Below, piece by piece: positions 1-11,200 of a stretch of 64,000 bases of DNA (the stretch's first letter is position 1; each line of letters opens with the position of its first letter). Location of the stretch: assembly GCA_016935315.1 (NCBI GenBank), contig JAFGRD010000042.1:25746-89745 (forward strand). The letters are read 5' to 3'. The notes below the pieces were generated by a model, which did no database searches, was not told the DNA's origin, and saw nothing but the letters and a program-made list of their open reading frames with translations. Made by a program: the position numbers and the translations under genes. The stretch comes from Pirellulales bacterium (lineage in GTDB: Bacteria > Planctomycetota > Planctomycetia > Pirellulales > Thermoguttaceae).

Positions 1-1980
1 GACATGGCCTACGCCGCGCGGATGGTCTTGGCGGATGCGGGCTTGGTCAACGAAACGGTCTGTGGCATCCTCACCCACTCGACGATTCGCAGCCCCGACG
101 CCAAGGATCTGGCGGTTGCCAACGCCTATGCGTGCTTGAAGGAGCTGCACCACTTCAGTCGAGTCGGCCGCTATCCTGGCAACCCGGCCAGCCGGTTGCC
201 CGCCTATGAGGAAAACGTCGGAGCTTTCGACGATGCGTACCTGATTCACCTGGGCGACGACCTGGGCGAGGCCGAGTTCCAGGCCGCGACCGACGCGGTC
301 GCCGAGTATCTCTATCTCGATATCGCCACCGGCGGCGGCGCCTTCTTCGACAAATGCCGCCAATCGACCGGAAGGTCGACGGATTCGCGCCGCCCGCCCC
401 CCCAGTTCCGGTCGTTCTCTCTGGCCCAGCTCGGCTGCTCGACGACCGCCATCCCATCCGCCGCAACGTCGTTGCTGTGCAAGCAGGTGGTGCAGCGGTG
501 GTGCGGTAAGACGGGAATCGACGGCCGGCAGACGCCGCGCGGAAGTGGTCGCGGCGATCCATCGTTCTCTCCGGCTGCCGCCCTCGGCGGCCCGGCGTCG
601 AGCGGACCAACGACCGCCGCGCCGCAGGGCGCCGACGCGTTGCGGCTGAGCTGGGACGCGCTGTTTGCACAGGTCTACGCCGGCGTGAGGCAAGAACTCG
701 GCGACGATGTGAAGAACGCTCTGCAGAATTGCCTGCAGCAGGGCGCGGATAGCTCGCCGGACGAGTCGGCAGATGCGCTGCGGCCCCTTCCGTTTGGTGA
801 GGTCCTCCAGCGAATCGACACGCTGCTCGGACGATACAACTACGAGGATGAGCTTTCGGAGCCGTTCGACGGGTTGTTGCAGCAACCGTTGGCCGGACAC
901 GTGAAGGCACTCGCTTCAGAGCGTGCCGCGGAAGTCCGCGACTGGGTCTTTCAGCTGGCCGATACGTCGGCCGGGCGGGTCAGGGAGGCACAACGCGCCG
1001 TCGATTGGACCAGCGAACAACTGCGATCATTGAGGGCGGAGGCCGATCTCCTGCTGGGCCGGATTCGAGCGAACATTGCACACGTGGAGCAATGCCTTGC
1101 GGCGCTTTCTGGAGGAGAGCGTCGCCGGCGACGTCGCTGGCTGGCGATCGGCCGAGCCTCCCGGGAGAAGACGGAGCTCGAGCGGCGCTGGCTGCAGTAC
1201 TTCGACTTGCGGCTTAACCATCTGGTGCTGCAAGCGGCCTGTTCACTGCTGCGATCGTTGCAGGGAAGGATGCTCGCCGTCGGCGACGAGTTGAAACTGC
1301 TCATCCGCGAGCTCAACGTCCTGGCGGAGCAATTCGACGCGTCCACCTTGCTGAGCGCCGCGACCGACGTCTCTTCCTCCGACGGCCCGTTCCAACGGTT
1401 TTGCAGCTCGGCCGCCAAAACGCTGTGCCAGCGAATGCCCGAGCTGGTCGTGCAGCTCGACGAACAGGTCTACAAGAGCTTCTTCGCCGAGCACGCCGGG
1501 CTGCAAGCTGTCTTGCAGAAGAAGATCGAACTCGACGGGGCGTTCTCGACCACGCTGCGCCAGGCGGCAAGAGCCGTGATAGTTCGGGCGCTGAATCAGA
1601 TCGACGCAGCCGGACTACTGCTCGCCGACGAGGCAGCGCCCAAGGAGCCGAACGGTCTGCTGGACAGCTTCCTCGACTTGGCCAAACCGCCTCGACCGGG
1701 GTGCGACGGATCGCAGCGTCTGATGTTGGTCTGCCCCCAAGGAGCGGCCGCCGCATCTCTTCAGGAAATCATTCGGGATCGCGCGCAACAGCAACCGTCG
1801 GTAATCCATGACCGCGACAGCGACTTGGTGCTGTGCTACGAAATCCAACAGCTCTCTCTGGGCGCCATGGCCGCCGATCTGATCGCCCATCGCCCCGACT
1901 ACGCCGAGATCGCCTCTCGGTTGCACACCCGGATCGACATCACCTGGACGCCGCTGCCCCGCATCGAACAGGCTGAATGA
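1..1980 (+). CDS. Tubulin-like domain protein, 5' end outside window
   Basis: The frame is open from the first base and ends at TGA 1978-1980, so the N-terminal part is missing; the ATG at 4 is probably internal. The first ~115 visible residues (HSTIRSPDAKDLAVANAYAC, then YLIHLGDDLGEAEFQAATD and YLYLDIATGGGAFFD) resemble the second half of the planctomycete tubulin-like domain (Tubulin_2 type). Residues ~130-170 (QFRSFSLAQLGCSTTAIPSA) resemble the segment that follows it in that family. The rest is mostly helical, with a likely coiled coil around visible residues 325-370. No signal peptide can be judged. The family is assumed to be cytoplasmic and possibly nucleotide-binding, but its role is not established. 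The gene is convergent with the next one, 27 bp away. The family call is from recalled sequence pattern; the GTP-binding loop would lie upstream of the window. Confidence 0.65.
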   Translation, partial: DMAYAARMVLADAGLVNETVCGILTHSTIRSPDAKDLAVANAYACLKELHHFSRVGRYPGNPASRLPAYEENVGAFDDAYLIHLGDDLGEAEFQAATDAVAEYLYLDIATGGGAFFDKCRQSTGRSTDSRRPPPQFRSFSLAQLGCSTTAIPSAATSLLCKQVVQRWCGKTGIDGRQTPRGSGRGDPSFSPAAALGGPASSGPTTAAPQGADALRLSWDALFAQVYAGVRQELGDDVKNALQNCLQQGADSSPDESADALRPLPFGEVLQRIDTLLGRYNYEDELSEPFDGLLQQPLAGHVKALASERAAEVRDWVFQLADTSAGRVREAQRAVDWTSEQLRSLRAEADLLLGRIRANIAHVEQCLAALSGGERRRRRRWLAIGRASREKTELERRWLQYFDLRLNHLVLQAACSLLRSLQGRMLAVGDELKLLIRELNVLAEQFDASTLLSAATDVSSSDGPFQRFCSSAAKTLCQRMPELVVQLDEQVYKSFFAEHAGLQAVLQKKIELDGAFSTTLRQAARAVIVRALNQIDAAGLLLADEAAPKEPNGLLDSFLDLAKPPRPGCDGSQRLMLVCPQGAAAASLQEIIRDRAQQQPSVIHDRDSDLVLCYEIQQLSLGAMAADLIAHRPDYAEIASRLHTRIDITWTPLPRIEQAE

Positions 1981-2007
1981 TTGTTGCGGTCTGGCCCGGG
2001 GGATCTC

Positions 2008-5000
2008 TCAGCAGTCCTGCGTGTCGAATCCGGCCAGCACCAAATCGACCGCCTGCTGGGCCGGACGATCGTGCCGGGACGCCCCCAGCGGGACGTCGAG
2101 CTGCCCCACCTCGAAGACCCAGACCCCGGCGGATTCCGCCGGCGCGTCCAGCGACTTCGATCCGGCGGCCTTAGACGCCGGCACGGAAATCAGCCTCAGG
2201 GCATTGAGGAAATGCGTCTGGTTGTTCCGAGCGATCAACATGTCGGTCGCATTGACCCGCGCATCACGATTGAAGTCGCAGGCGAAGTCGACCGGCGCCG
2301 GGTTGAGGAAGGTCCGGGGGTTGTTCCTCGCCAGCAGCATGTCGGACGCATTGACCTTCGCGTCGGTGGTGGAGTCGCCTGCCTCGCCGACCGCGTTGCC
2401 GAAGTAGAACACGTCGTCGACGCTCAGGCCCGTGTGGGCGTTGGAGAGCACGGTGACTTGCAGCCACGCCTTGGCCACGGCGGAGTCGTCCCAGATGACC
2501 GTCACCCGGTCAGCCCCACCGGCGCCCGCTCCGGGGCGCGTGCTGACGCTGATGGGGTCTGGCGCTGGGTTCCAGCCGGCCGGGTCGTTGTCGTTGCCGA
2601 CGCGGAACCGGAAATCGGCGGCCGTCAGGGTGGCAGGCGGGCCGTCGACGTCGATCATGATGCCGTTGATTCCTCGGCTGTAATTCGTGTAGTTGGCCAA
2701 AGTGGCCGTCTGGCCCGGCATCAGCGGCTGCTTGTCGACCGCGACGGCGTTGTCGTCGTCGTCGTTGGCTGCCGCCTGATCAGCATCGAAGGCCGAACGG
2801 TTGTAGAAGACGTAGCGGCCGGCGACGATGGTGGGCGTGGGACCAGTGAACACGACTGCCGTGTCGGCCGCCAGCACGCCGCCGGCGAGCCCGGGAATGC
2901 CACTTGCCGTCAGCGTGTAGGGCTGGCCGGGCTCGAGGATCGAGGTGGTCAGCACCACCGTTTGCCCATCCGGCTGCAACGCCGCCGCCAGCACGTCGGC
3001 CGCGTCGATCGAGTAGCGGGTCGCGTTCTCCGCGGCCGCCGCGACGACCGCCTCGCTGAACGCAATCTGAACGTGTTGGTCGTCGATCACCTGGGCCGGG
3101 CCGATCGTCATGACGGCGACCGACCAAGGGGTGCTTCGGTTGCCTTCGAGCTGCTGGCCGTTGACGGCCGAGATCTCGTAGGTGTAGAGAGTGGCCGGCT
3201 GGGCGGTCACGTCGCTGAACGTCGTGGTGGCCGAGTTGCCGATCGCGATACCGTCGCGATAGATGCGGTAGTGATCGATGCCCGACTCGGGGTCGATTGC
3301 CGGATCCCAAGCGAGATCAATCTGCGTGTGGCTGGGCACGCCGGCGAAAAGGTCCTGCGGCGGCGAGGGCGGCGTGTCGTCGTAATTGACTCGCCCCGGC
3401 GAGCCGCCCGGCAGACTCGGCCCCCAATGGATCGGGTCGTTGCCATAGGCACCCGACGGGGCACGCGCCAGCGACACCCCGCCCACGTTTGCCTCGACGG
3501 GCCATGGCCATTCCACACCATAAGCGACCTGGTCGATGGCAACGTAGGGCACGAAGCCGTCGAGTTCCGGATCGCCGGGCCGGCTCAACACAACGTCCTC
3601 TCCGCTGTCGCTGAGCGAGCCTGAATAGGGTCCGAACACGGCTGCGGTCGGTGGAATCTGGTGCGTGGCCCGGAATTCAGCCGGATCGATCGGCACGACC
3701 AGTGCATAGCCGCCCCCGGGAATGGTCACGCCCTCGGGGAAGCTGAACTGGACTCCCCGGCTCAGCCGCCAGGTGTTGGCCGGATAGAACGGATCGTACA
3801 GCGACACGGGCCAACTCGATGTATTGTGGAGCTCGAGAAACTCCTCGCTGCCGCTGGCCGGGCGATACATGATTTCGTTGATCACCACCGGGCCGACCCG
3901 GGGCGGGGCGTTGGCGTCGTTGAAGGTGGAGTAGCTCAGCGCCGTGAAATCGGCCGCCCCCGTGCTGGTCACGTAGCGCCCGAACGAGATTTCCCGGTCG
4001 CCGGCCCCGAAGCCGACCGAAATGCGGTATCCCCCCAGCACGTCGCCCTGAGCCGAAGTGAGACAGGCCTCCTCGCCCAACTCGCTGAAGCCGAAACCGA
4101 CCAGCGAACCGGGATTGCCCGATCCCACGCCGAAATGGGACAACTGCGTCAGCACCAGGAACCCGCCTGGAAGTATCTCCGTGCCTTCGGCGATCCGATA
4201 CTTCATCAGGTCGTTGTGGTTATCGCTGAGGAACCAGCCGCCGACCGCGATGGTGTGGTCGGTGGTGTTGTGCAACTCCACCCAGTCGCCGAGGAAGCCA
4301 TCGGTATGGCTGAGCAATTCGTTGATCACCAGATCGCCGGGGTTGGGGCCCGGGTCCGCCTCGCCGGGCGATCCGCCGATCCAACCGCTGGGACGCCAGC
4401 TCGCGGCCATGCCCCAGGTGCTCGGCTCGGCGCCGGAATGGACGATCACCAGCGAAAAGCCGCCGCCGTCGGTGATCGGATACCAATCGTCGTCGAGGTA
4501 GTCGAAATCCAGGATCGTTGCTCCGACCGAGTCACTCAGCAGCAGGTGCTCGCCGCCGTTGCCCAGACTGTTCGTGTAGCTACCCGCGATGTTGACGCCG
4601 GTGCCATATCGGGCACGAAAGGCCGTCTGGTCTTTAACGACGACCACGTGTTCCGCCGGCTGGAGAGCGATATCGCCGAACGTGAACCCGATTCCTCCCG
4701 AGATGCTCACCCCATCGAGTTGGATGGCCTCCATGCCGATATTCTGCAACTCGATGAACTCGAAATCGTCCTTGTCGTCGAATCCCGCCGCGCGTTCTGC
4801 CGCCGAGGGGTCCGCGGGATTGTACATGATTTCGGTGATCCGCAGCGGGAAGACGTCCTTCGCCTCGGTCGCGAAGTCGGCAAGGCCGGCAGCCGGCGGA
4901 CTGCCGTCGAGCAGCCACCGCGGTTCGAGCGGCTCCAGGGCCAGCCGCCCGGTTCGCTTGGGTTTCGGTCGCATCGAAGAAGTCGCGCGGCGCCGCCGTG

Positions 5001-5016
5001 AGATGCCCAGTACCAT
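2008..5016 (-). CDS. LEPR-motif secreted protein with lamin-tail domains, Fn3 and C-terminal dockerin
   Basis: About 1002 residues. ATG 5016 is chosen over the upstream TTG (5040) because AGGGG sits 6 nt before it. The N-terminus is basic and carries LEPLEPRWLLDG, the planctomycete LEPR-x-LL motif of giant exported proteins. In order: three lamin-tail-like beta domains (~50-200, 230-340, 370-525; hallmark ITEIMYNP, FEFIELQN, WVELHNTT), an Fn3-like domain (~550-635), an Ig-like segment (~640-720), a beta-module shared with three other proteins here (~729-870), and a double dockerin-type EF hand (~880-935; DFNRDARVNATDM has Asp/Asn at loop positions 1, 3, 5, 9, 12). The tail after residue 940 is variable. 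It is probably exported and cell-surface or matrix associated; function unknown. Neighbour 5215-13032 is a larger relative in the same orientation. Confidence 0.85.
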   Translation of the reverse strand: MVLGISRRRRATSSMRPKPKRTGRLALEPLEPRWLLDGSPPAAGLADFATEAKDVFPLRITEIMYNPADPSAAERAAGFDDKDDFEFIELQNIGMEAIQLDGVSISGGIGFTFGDIALQPAEHVVVVKDQTAFRARYGTGVNIAGSYTNSLGNGGEHLLLSDSVGATILDFDYLDDDWYPITDGGGFSLVIVHSGAEPSTWGMAASWRPSGWIGGSPGEADPGPNPGDLVINELLSHTDGFLGDWVELHNTTDHTIAVGGWFLSDNHNDLMKYRIAEGTEILPGGFLVLTQLSHFGVGSGNPGSLVGFGFSELGEEACLTSAQGDVLGGYRISVGFGAGDREISFGRYVTSTGAADFTALSYSTFNDANAPPRVGPVVINEIMYRPASGSEEFLELHNTSSWPVSLYDPFYPANTWRLSRGVQFSFPEGVTIPGGGYALVVPIDPAEFRATHQIPPTAAVFGPYSGSLSDSGEDVVLSRPGDPELDGFVPYVAIDQVAYGVEWPWPVEANVGGVSLARAPSGAYGNDPIHWGPSLPGGSPGRVNYDDTPPSPPQDLFAGVPSHTQIDLAWDPAIDPESGIDHYRIYRDGIAIGNSATTTFSDVTAQPATLYTYEISAVNGQQLEGNRSTPWSVAVMTIGPAQVIDDQHVQIAFSEAVVAAAAENATRYSIDAADVLAAALQPDGQTVVLTTSILEPGQPYTLTASGIPGLAGGVLAADTAVVFTGPTPTIVAGRYVFYNRSAFDADQAAANDDDDNAVAVDKQPLMPGQTATLANYTNYSRGINGIMIDVDGPPATLTAADFRFRVGNDNDPAGWNPAPDPISVSTRPGAGAGGADRVTVIWDDSAVAKAWLQVTVLSNAHTGLSVDDVFYFGNAVGEAGDSTTDAKVNASDMLLARNNPRTFLNPAPVDFACDFNRDARVNATDMLIARNNQTHFLNALRLISVPASKAAGSKSLDAPAESAGVWVFEVGQLDVPLGASRHDRPAQQAVDLVLAGFDTQDC

Positions 5017-5214
5017 CAGAAACCCCTGCTGAAGGTGCAATGCGTTCGCATCGGGCCGCCCGAAAGAAACGGCCGCTGCAAACCATGGCGCGGTGGTATC
5101 TTCACCCCGAATCGGGGCATGGGCCGCGCGACAAGTACCAAGCCTGTTCCGGATAGGCCCCTATGATCATTATGACCACAACTCGCGAAAGTGCAAGGTC
5201 CTGGAGGACGCGGC

Positions 5215-8200
5215 TCAGATTCCGTACGTGGCCAGGATTTGGTCAGTGGCTTCTTTCGACGAGTCCTTTCCCGAGTGCTGGCCGCCGGCAGTGAGTTCCT
5301 CGATCGCGTAGACCCAATCCGATTCCGCCGGCGACGCGTCCCGGTCCGCTGCGTCTTGTTTCCCCGCCGGCGACAAGACAGCGTCCCGGAAAGAGGCCTT
5401 GCCGACGGCCACCTTCGTCCCCGGCACGGTAATCAGTTTCAGGGCGTTGAGGAAATGCGTCTGGTTGTTCCTCGCAATGAGCATGTCGGTCGCGTTGACC
5501 CGCGCGTCGCGATTGAAATCGTAATGGAAGTCGACCGGCGCCGGATTGAGGAAATTGCGCGGGTTGTTCCTCGCCAGCAGCATGTCGGAGGCGTTGACCT
5601 TCGCGTCAAGAGTCGAATTGCCCGCCTCGCCTACCGCGTTGCCGAAGTAGAACACGTCGGCTGCGTCCAGCGCGGTGTCGTCCGTGGGCAGCATGGTGAC
5701 TTGCAGCCACTGTCTCGCGATGGCGTAGTCCGGCCAAATCAGGGTGACGCGATCGGAGCCGCCGATCCCTGCACCCGACCGCACGGAAATCAGGCTCGGG
5801 TCGGCGGCAACGGCCCAGGTGCTCGGCGTGTTGCTGTTGCCCACTCGGAACTCGAAATCGTCGCTACCGAGGGCGGCAAACGTGGGCAAGCCCTCGATGT
5901 CGATCATGATGCCGTTGATTCCCCGGCTGTAGCAGGTGTAGTTGGCGAAGGTGGCCGTTTCACCCGGCAGAAGCGCCGTTTTGTCGACGGCGATGGCGTC
6001 ATCGTCGGCGACGTTGGCCGAGGCGTTGTTGCCGTCAAAGGCCGAGCAGTTGTAGAAGACGTATCGCCCCGCCACGCCGGAGGCGGCCAGCAACGGCGCC
6101 TCGCCGGGTGTCGGGACGGCGGGCGTCCAGTTGCCGGCACCGTCGCCCCAAAGCTCTTTCCCCGCCCGATTCAACGACAGGCCGCCACCGTCGGCCTCGG
6201 CCGGCCACGGCAGTTGGTCGTCGTATCGCACTTCATCCTCGACCAGGTATGGCGTGAACCAGGGCTCGTTCGCGGGCGGCGCGTCGGGCCGCTGCAACTG
6301 GACCCGTTCGCCGCCATCGTCCAGCTTCTGCGCATATCCGCCGACCAGCGGCACCGATGCGTCGATGCCGTACGCGGTTCGGAAGGCCACCAGCTTGTCG
6401 GTGTCGCCGAGATCGAAGGGCACGATTACCAGTGCCGTGTGCGGGGCAAGTTCCGTGCCGGCGGCAAAATCAAAGTCGATTCCCTTGCGGATCCGCCAGC
6501 CCGTCAGATCGACCGTCGCGACGGTCGGGTTGTAGATCTCCACGAATTCGAGAGCGTCGTCATCGAATGCGACGCTGGGATTGTAGTGGATCTCGCTGAT
6601 GACCACCGGGCCGACGCGCGGGCCGCTGTTGGCGCCGTCGGCCGGGTCCAACGTGCGAGTGATCATCGGATACAGGTCGCCCGTGCCGTTGGGCCATCGC
6701 CCGAACGACTCGCCGTTGGCCGCCGCGGGGAAGTCGACGTGATCGACGAACCGCATGGGCTTGCCGGCCGCGTCGGCCTCGAGCAGCCAGACGTCGTCAC
6801 CGTGGGCGCCGTCCAGAGCGAAATCGTTCGGCCCGGGAGTCAACGGCGTCGGGTTGAAGTCGTCCTCGTCGAAGACGATGTAGCCGTCGGCGGCGATCGT
6901 GGTCCCGTCGGGAACGCGGAACTTCAGATAATTCCCGTTCGAATCGCTCAGGTACCACCCGCCGACGTCGATCGGGTTGCCCGTCGTGTTGTGCAGCTCG
7001 ATCGTGTCGGTCAGCGGCGGATCGGTATGCGAAAGGACTTCGTTGACGACGACGTCGCCGACCGGCCCACTGCCAGCGGTTCCGGGCGATCCGCCGTACT
7101 CGGCACTGGAACGCCAATGGTCGCCGTCCTCGAGGTACGTGGGCCGCTCGGGCCGGGTGTGCGGCACGGCCGCGGGATCGATCAGTTCCAGCGAGGAGCC
7201 GCCGCCGTCGGCCCGGCCCGGCCAGTTCCCCGAATCGTTGTACTCGAAGCTGTGGATCCGCTCTCCGGTCCAATCCATCAGCATGACCCGCTCTCCCCCG
7301 TTGTCGAGGGTTCCGGTATATTGGCCGGCGATCAGCATTCCAGCCGTATCGTAACGTTGGGCGAATGCCGCCTCGTTGGCCACCACGACGACGTACTCTC
7401 CCGGGGCGAGCGTCAGCACGTCGGCGTCGTCGAAGTCGAACTCGATTCCGAAGGTGAACTCCGCGCCCGTCAAATCGATCGTATCACCGCTGACGTTCTT
7501 CAGCTCGATGAACTCGAAATCGTCCGCGTCGGTATGGCCGGAGGCGATTTCCGCCGGCGTCGGGTCGTAGGGATGGTAGTTGATTTCGCTGATCACCAGG
7601 TTCTCGGCCGTGGCTTGCTGATCCACGTAGAAATGGGCCTTGTTCAGCGCCGACCATTGGCCGCCCTGGTAAGTCCGGGCCTGAATCAGATGGCTCTGCA
7701 GCAACGTGATCGGGCTGCCGCCGTAAAGGACGGCGGACGTCGACGGCGTACCCGCGCTCGATCGCGGATCGCTTCCGTCGGTGGTGTAATAGATGTCCGG
7801 CCCATCGGGGTCGAAGACCAGCTTGCGCACCACGAGTTCCGGCGAGATCAACATATCGCTGCTGCCGGCCGACGTATTGATCGCATGGATCGCCAGGACG
7901 TTGTGCGATCCCGGCACGAGCTTGTCGATGTGGTCCGAGATGTCGACGTCCTCGAAGACCACGGCCTGGTCGTCCGGATGGTTCGAGGCGGAAGAGTTCC
8001 ACGCAGGCGTCCCGCTGACGTTGCGTCGGGCAACTTCCTGGCCGTTGAGATACGCCACGTAGCCGTCGTCGTACTTCATCCGCAGCGTCAGCCGGTCGAT
8101 GTCGCCCAGGTCGTCGACGGTAAAGGTCTTGCGAACCAGGATGGACGTGGCACCGGGATCCGTCTCCGCCGGCCGGACTCTCGTCGTAATCAGGCCGCTG

Positions 8201-11200
8201 TAATCCGCCGGAGAATCCTCGTAGCCGAATCCCGTTGTGCCCGACGACCAGGAAGCGTCGCTGAATCCCCATGCCGTCCACGTGGTCCCCAGGTTGTTGT
8301 TCGTGGGAACCAGGTATTTCGCCTGGGTGAACTCGGGCACCACGACCGTATCCTGGTAAGTGGTCGAGCCGAGGGAGAACATCGCCAGGTCGAAGCCGGA
8401 GGGCACCTGGCCGCCGTGCTGGCTGAAGGCGGGGGCGTCGACGCCGGGATAGAGCGGCGCCAACGTGCCGTTGCGGAGCCGCGTGACCTTGAGCTGCTCC
8501 AGAATCCTCTCCGCCCGGCCGGGAAAGAAGCTGTTGATCTCGTAATTGATGGTATTCTGCCACGTGGACTTGTTCAACGAGGAACTGCCCCAACGCGCCG
8601 ACTCGGCGATGATGGCCATGTCGATCTGCGCGACCCGCTCCTGGAACCGCGCAATGGCGTTGGCCGTCGTCAGCAGCCCATCGTTCAAGAGCCGTTCGTG
8701 GGCGCGATCGGCAAAACGGAGCCGATAATCGGGGTTGTCCATCATCTTCTGGTGGACCCACTGCGGGTTGCTCTTCTCGAACGTGTCGCCGGCGGGGAAC
8801 GGCCCGGTCCGGTCGTCGAGTCCCCGCGACATGATGTGCTCGGCGTCGTGGACGAAGAACTTGAAGCCTTCCTCACCATTACGGTTGCGCACGCCGTACC
8901 AGTTGTTGGGACTTTCGTTGCCCAGGAAGTTCGAGATCGGCGCGTCCCGGTCACCGTCGTAGAAGACCTGGATCATGTAGTCGATGAGGTTGTCCACGTC
9001 GATCAGAGCGGGATATCCGGGGTTGCGGGTGCCGTCGGGATTCTGGCCCTGGATGTAGTGGTACTTCGCGTCGGTCTCGAAGCCCAGGTTGGCCAGGTCC
9101 CACACTTGTCGCCAGGCATCGATCGTGCCGTCGGTGGCGTGGATGTTGTAGCCGTCGGTCACCTTGATGGTGTCGTACTCGTCGCGATCGCCGCCGAAGT
9201 ACGATTCCCCGTAGGCCGCCTCGGCGCGCTCTTGGGTCTGATAGAGTCCCCAGTATTGACCGTCGATGTACAAGTGATAGTAGCGGCTGCGAGTGTAGGG
9301 CTGATCCGCTTGGCCTTGTGAATCGCGAGCCCAGACATCGCGGCACATGGCGTTCGCACTGTCGTTCGCATAACTCCATGAATAGTTCTGGCTCGTGCGC
9401 AAATCGACCTTGTCGAAACTATCGACGCCTGTATCGCCGAAGAGCGGGTAGTTCAGCTTCCCCGCTCCGTACTCGTTGCGGAAGAAGAACCGGAAGGCGT
9501 GTTTGGGGTTGCCGCCGCTGCGGCTGTAACCGCCGCGGATCCGCAGGCCCATGTCGATCTGAAATCCTTCCTGCATGCCGCCGGGAAACTCCAGACGCAG
9601 TCCGCCCTGGCCGTCGTCGACCTCGATCCCGTCGGGAAAGCCGGGACCTTGCGGGTTGTCGGGATAGATCAGTTCCAGCGAAGCGGGCCGCTCCCAATCG
9701 ATACCGTCGCCGTACGCGTTGACGTAGATGCCGCTGCCGGGGTCGAGCAGATTGTCCAGATCGGTCACCAGCGACATGGTGGGAATCGCCGTTAAGGCAT
9801 CGAGCATCTGCGGCCCCCACGTGCTGTCGTTGACAATCGCCGGGTCCATGCCGTATTCCATCGATTGGCCGTTGACCGATCCGGCCGGCCATCCCGCTGG
9901 TGCCTCACCGTTGGGCGACTGGGTGACCACGTCGCTGAGAAACAGGTACGTCTGCGTGTCGGTGTTTGTCGGATAGTAGTCTGTTTTGAACGCGGCGGCA
10001 CGCAAGACCGTGGTCTTGTTGATCGTCAGCGGGCCGCTGTACACCGCCCCGTTCGTTTCCGTCGGCGTGCTGCCGTCGGTCGTGTAGCGGATCGTTGCCC
10101 CGGGCGTGCTCGTCGTAATCTCCAACTGGAACGGCTCCTGGAAGAAGCCGCGGTCGACGCTGAATTGCGTATCTTCAACGAAATCGATGTATCCGGCGCC
10201 GTTGGCCTCGCCCGGCGACGGCTCGGTGAAGAACCGTTGCACGTCGCCCGTGTGTGTTCCCACCAGCATCGGCAGAATCAGAAAATCGTCGTCCGAAGCG
10301 CTGTAGTTCATCCCCTGGATCGCCAACACGTTCGTGCCGGGAATAAGACGGTGTACGTAGGCCGTGACGTTGACGCTCTCGTACACGGCCGATTGTTCGT
10401 ACGTGCGCTGGGTTGTCGCGTGGGAGTTCCATTGCGCAATGCCGGTGAAGTTGCGGCGGGCGACCTCCTGGCCGTTAAGATAGGCGATGTAGCCGTCGTT
10501 GTACTTCATCTGCAATTGCAGCGAGTTCAGCGTGGACGGGTCCTCCACCTCGAAGGGAATCCGCATCCACAGCGACGCGTTCTGCCCGTGCATCTCTTCT
10601 TCCACGTTCGTCTGCACGGCGCCGCCGAACCCGGTCACCAGCAGCCCGCCGTTCGCCATGTCGCCCACCAGGTCGAACGCGTCGGCATTGAACGTGTCGT
10701 GGCTACCCGGGGCCGCAAACAGTTCCGCTTCTGCGCCGCCGCCCTGTTCGTAGACGACCAGCCGCATGTCGTAGCTGCCGGGATCGGTGACGTTGAACAC
10801 GCCGAACGTGTCGCCCGGCCCACGCGGGCCCGGATAGGAGACCGAGAACATATCCACGCCGTTGGTCAAGGTCAGGCCGAACCCGTCGTCGCTGTTGACG
10901 CCGAACGTCCACTCTCCGGCCGAGGGGATGAGCACCGTGGCGGTCACCTCGATGACGAAGTTATCCGTGTCGGTGCCGATCACCGTGCCGGGATAGGGCA
11001 CGTTGCCGCCGTAGTGCCCGTCCGACCCGGTGTTGAAGTAGTTGATCGTCTCGGCGATTTCCGCCTCGATCCACTCTTGCTGGCCGGGGTCGGCAATCAA
11101 CGATTCGGCCGCGGCGAGGCTGTCGATCGTCACGCCGTCCTTGGCCTTGATCACGGTCACGTTCAGCCCGGTCGGATTCAGGTTGAATCCCACGCCCGTC

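Noticed and set aside
5191..9321. 1376-codon open frame on the plus strand
   Set aside because: It lies entirely opposite the CotH giant, whose domains are unmistakable. The antisense frame has Arg/Val/Gly-rich, repeat-free sequence without ribosome site, as expected of a GC-rich shadow. The same holds for 9865-12987, 1981-3624, 3661-5001, 41033-43939, 44741-46657, 49973-54174, 55791-58052, 58313-60550 and 60411-61976.
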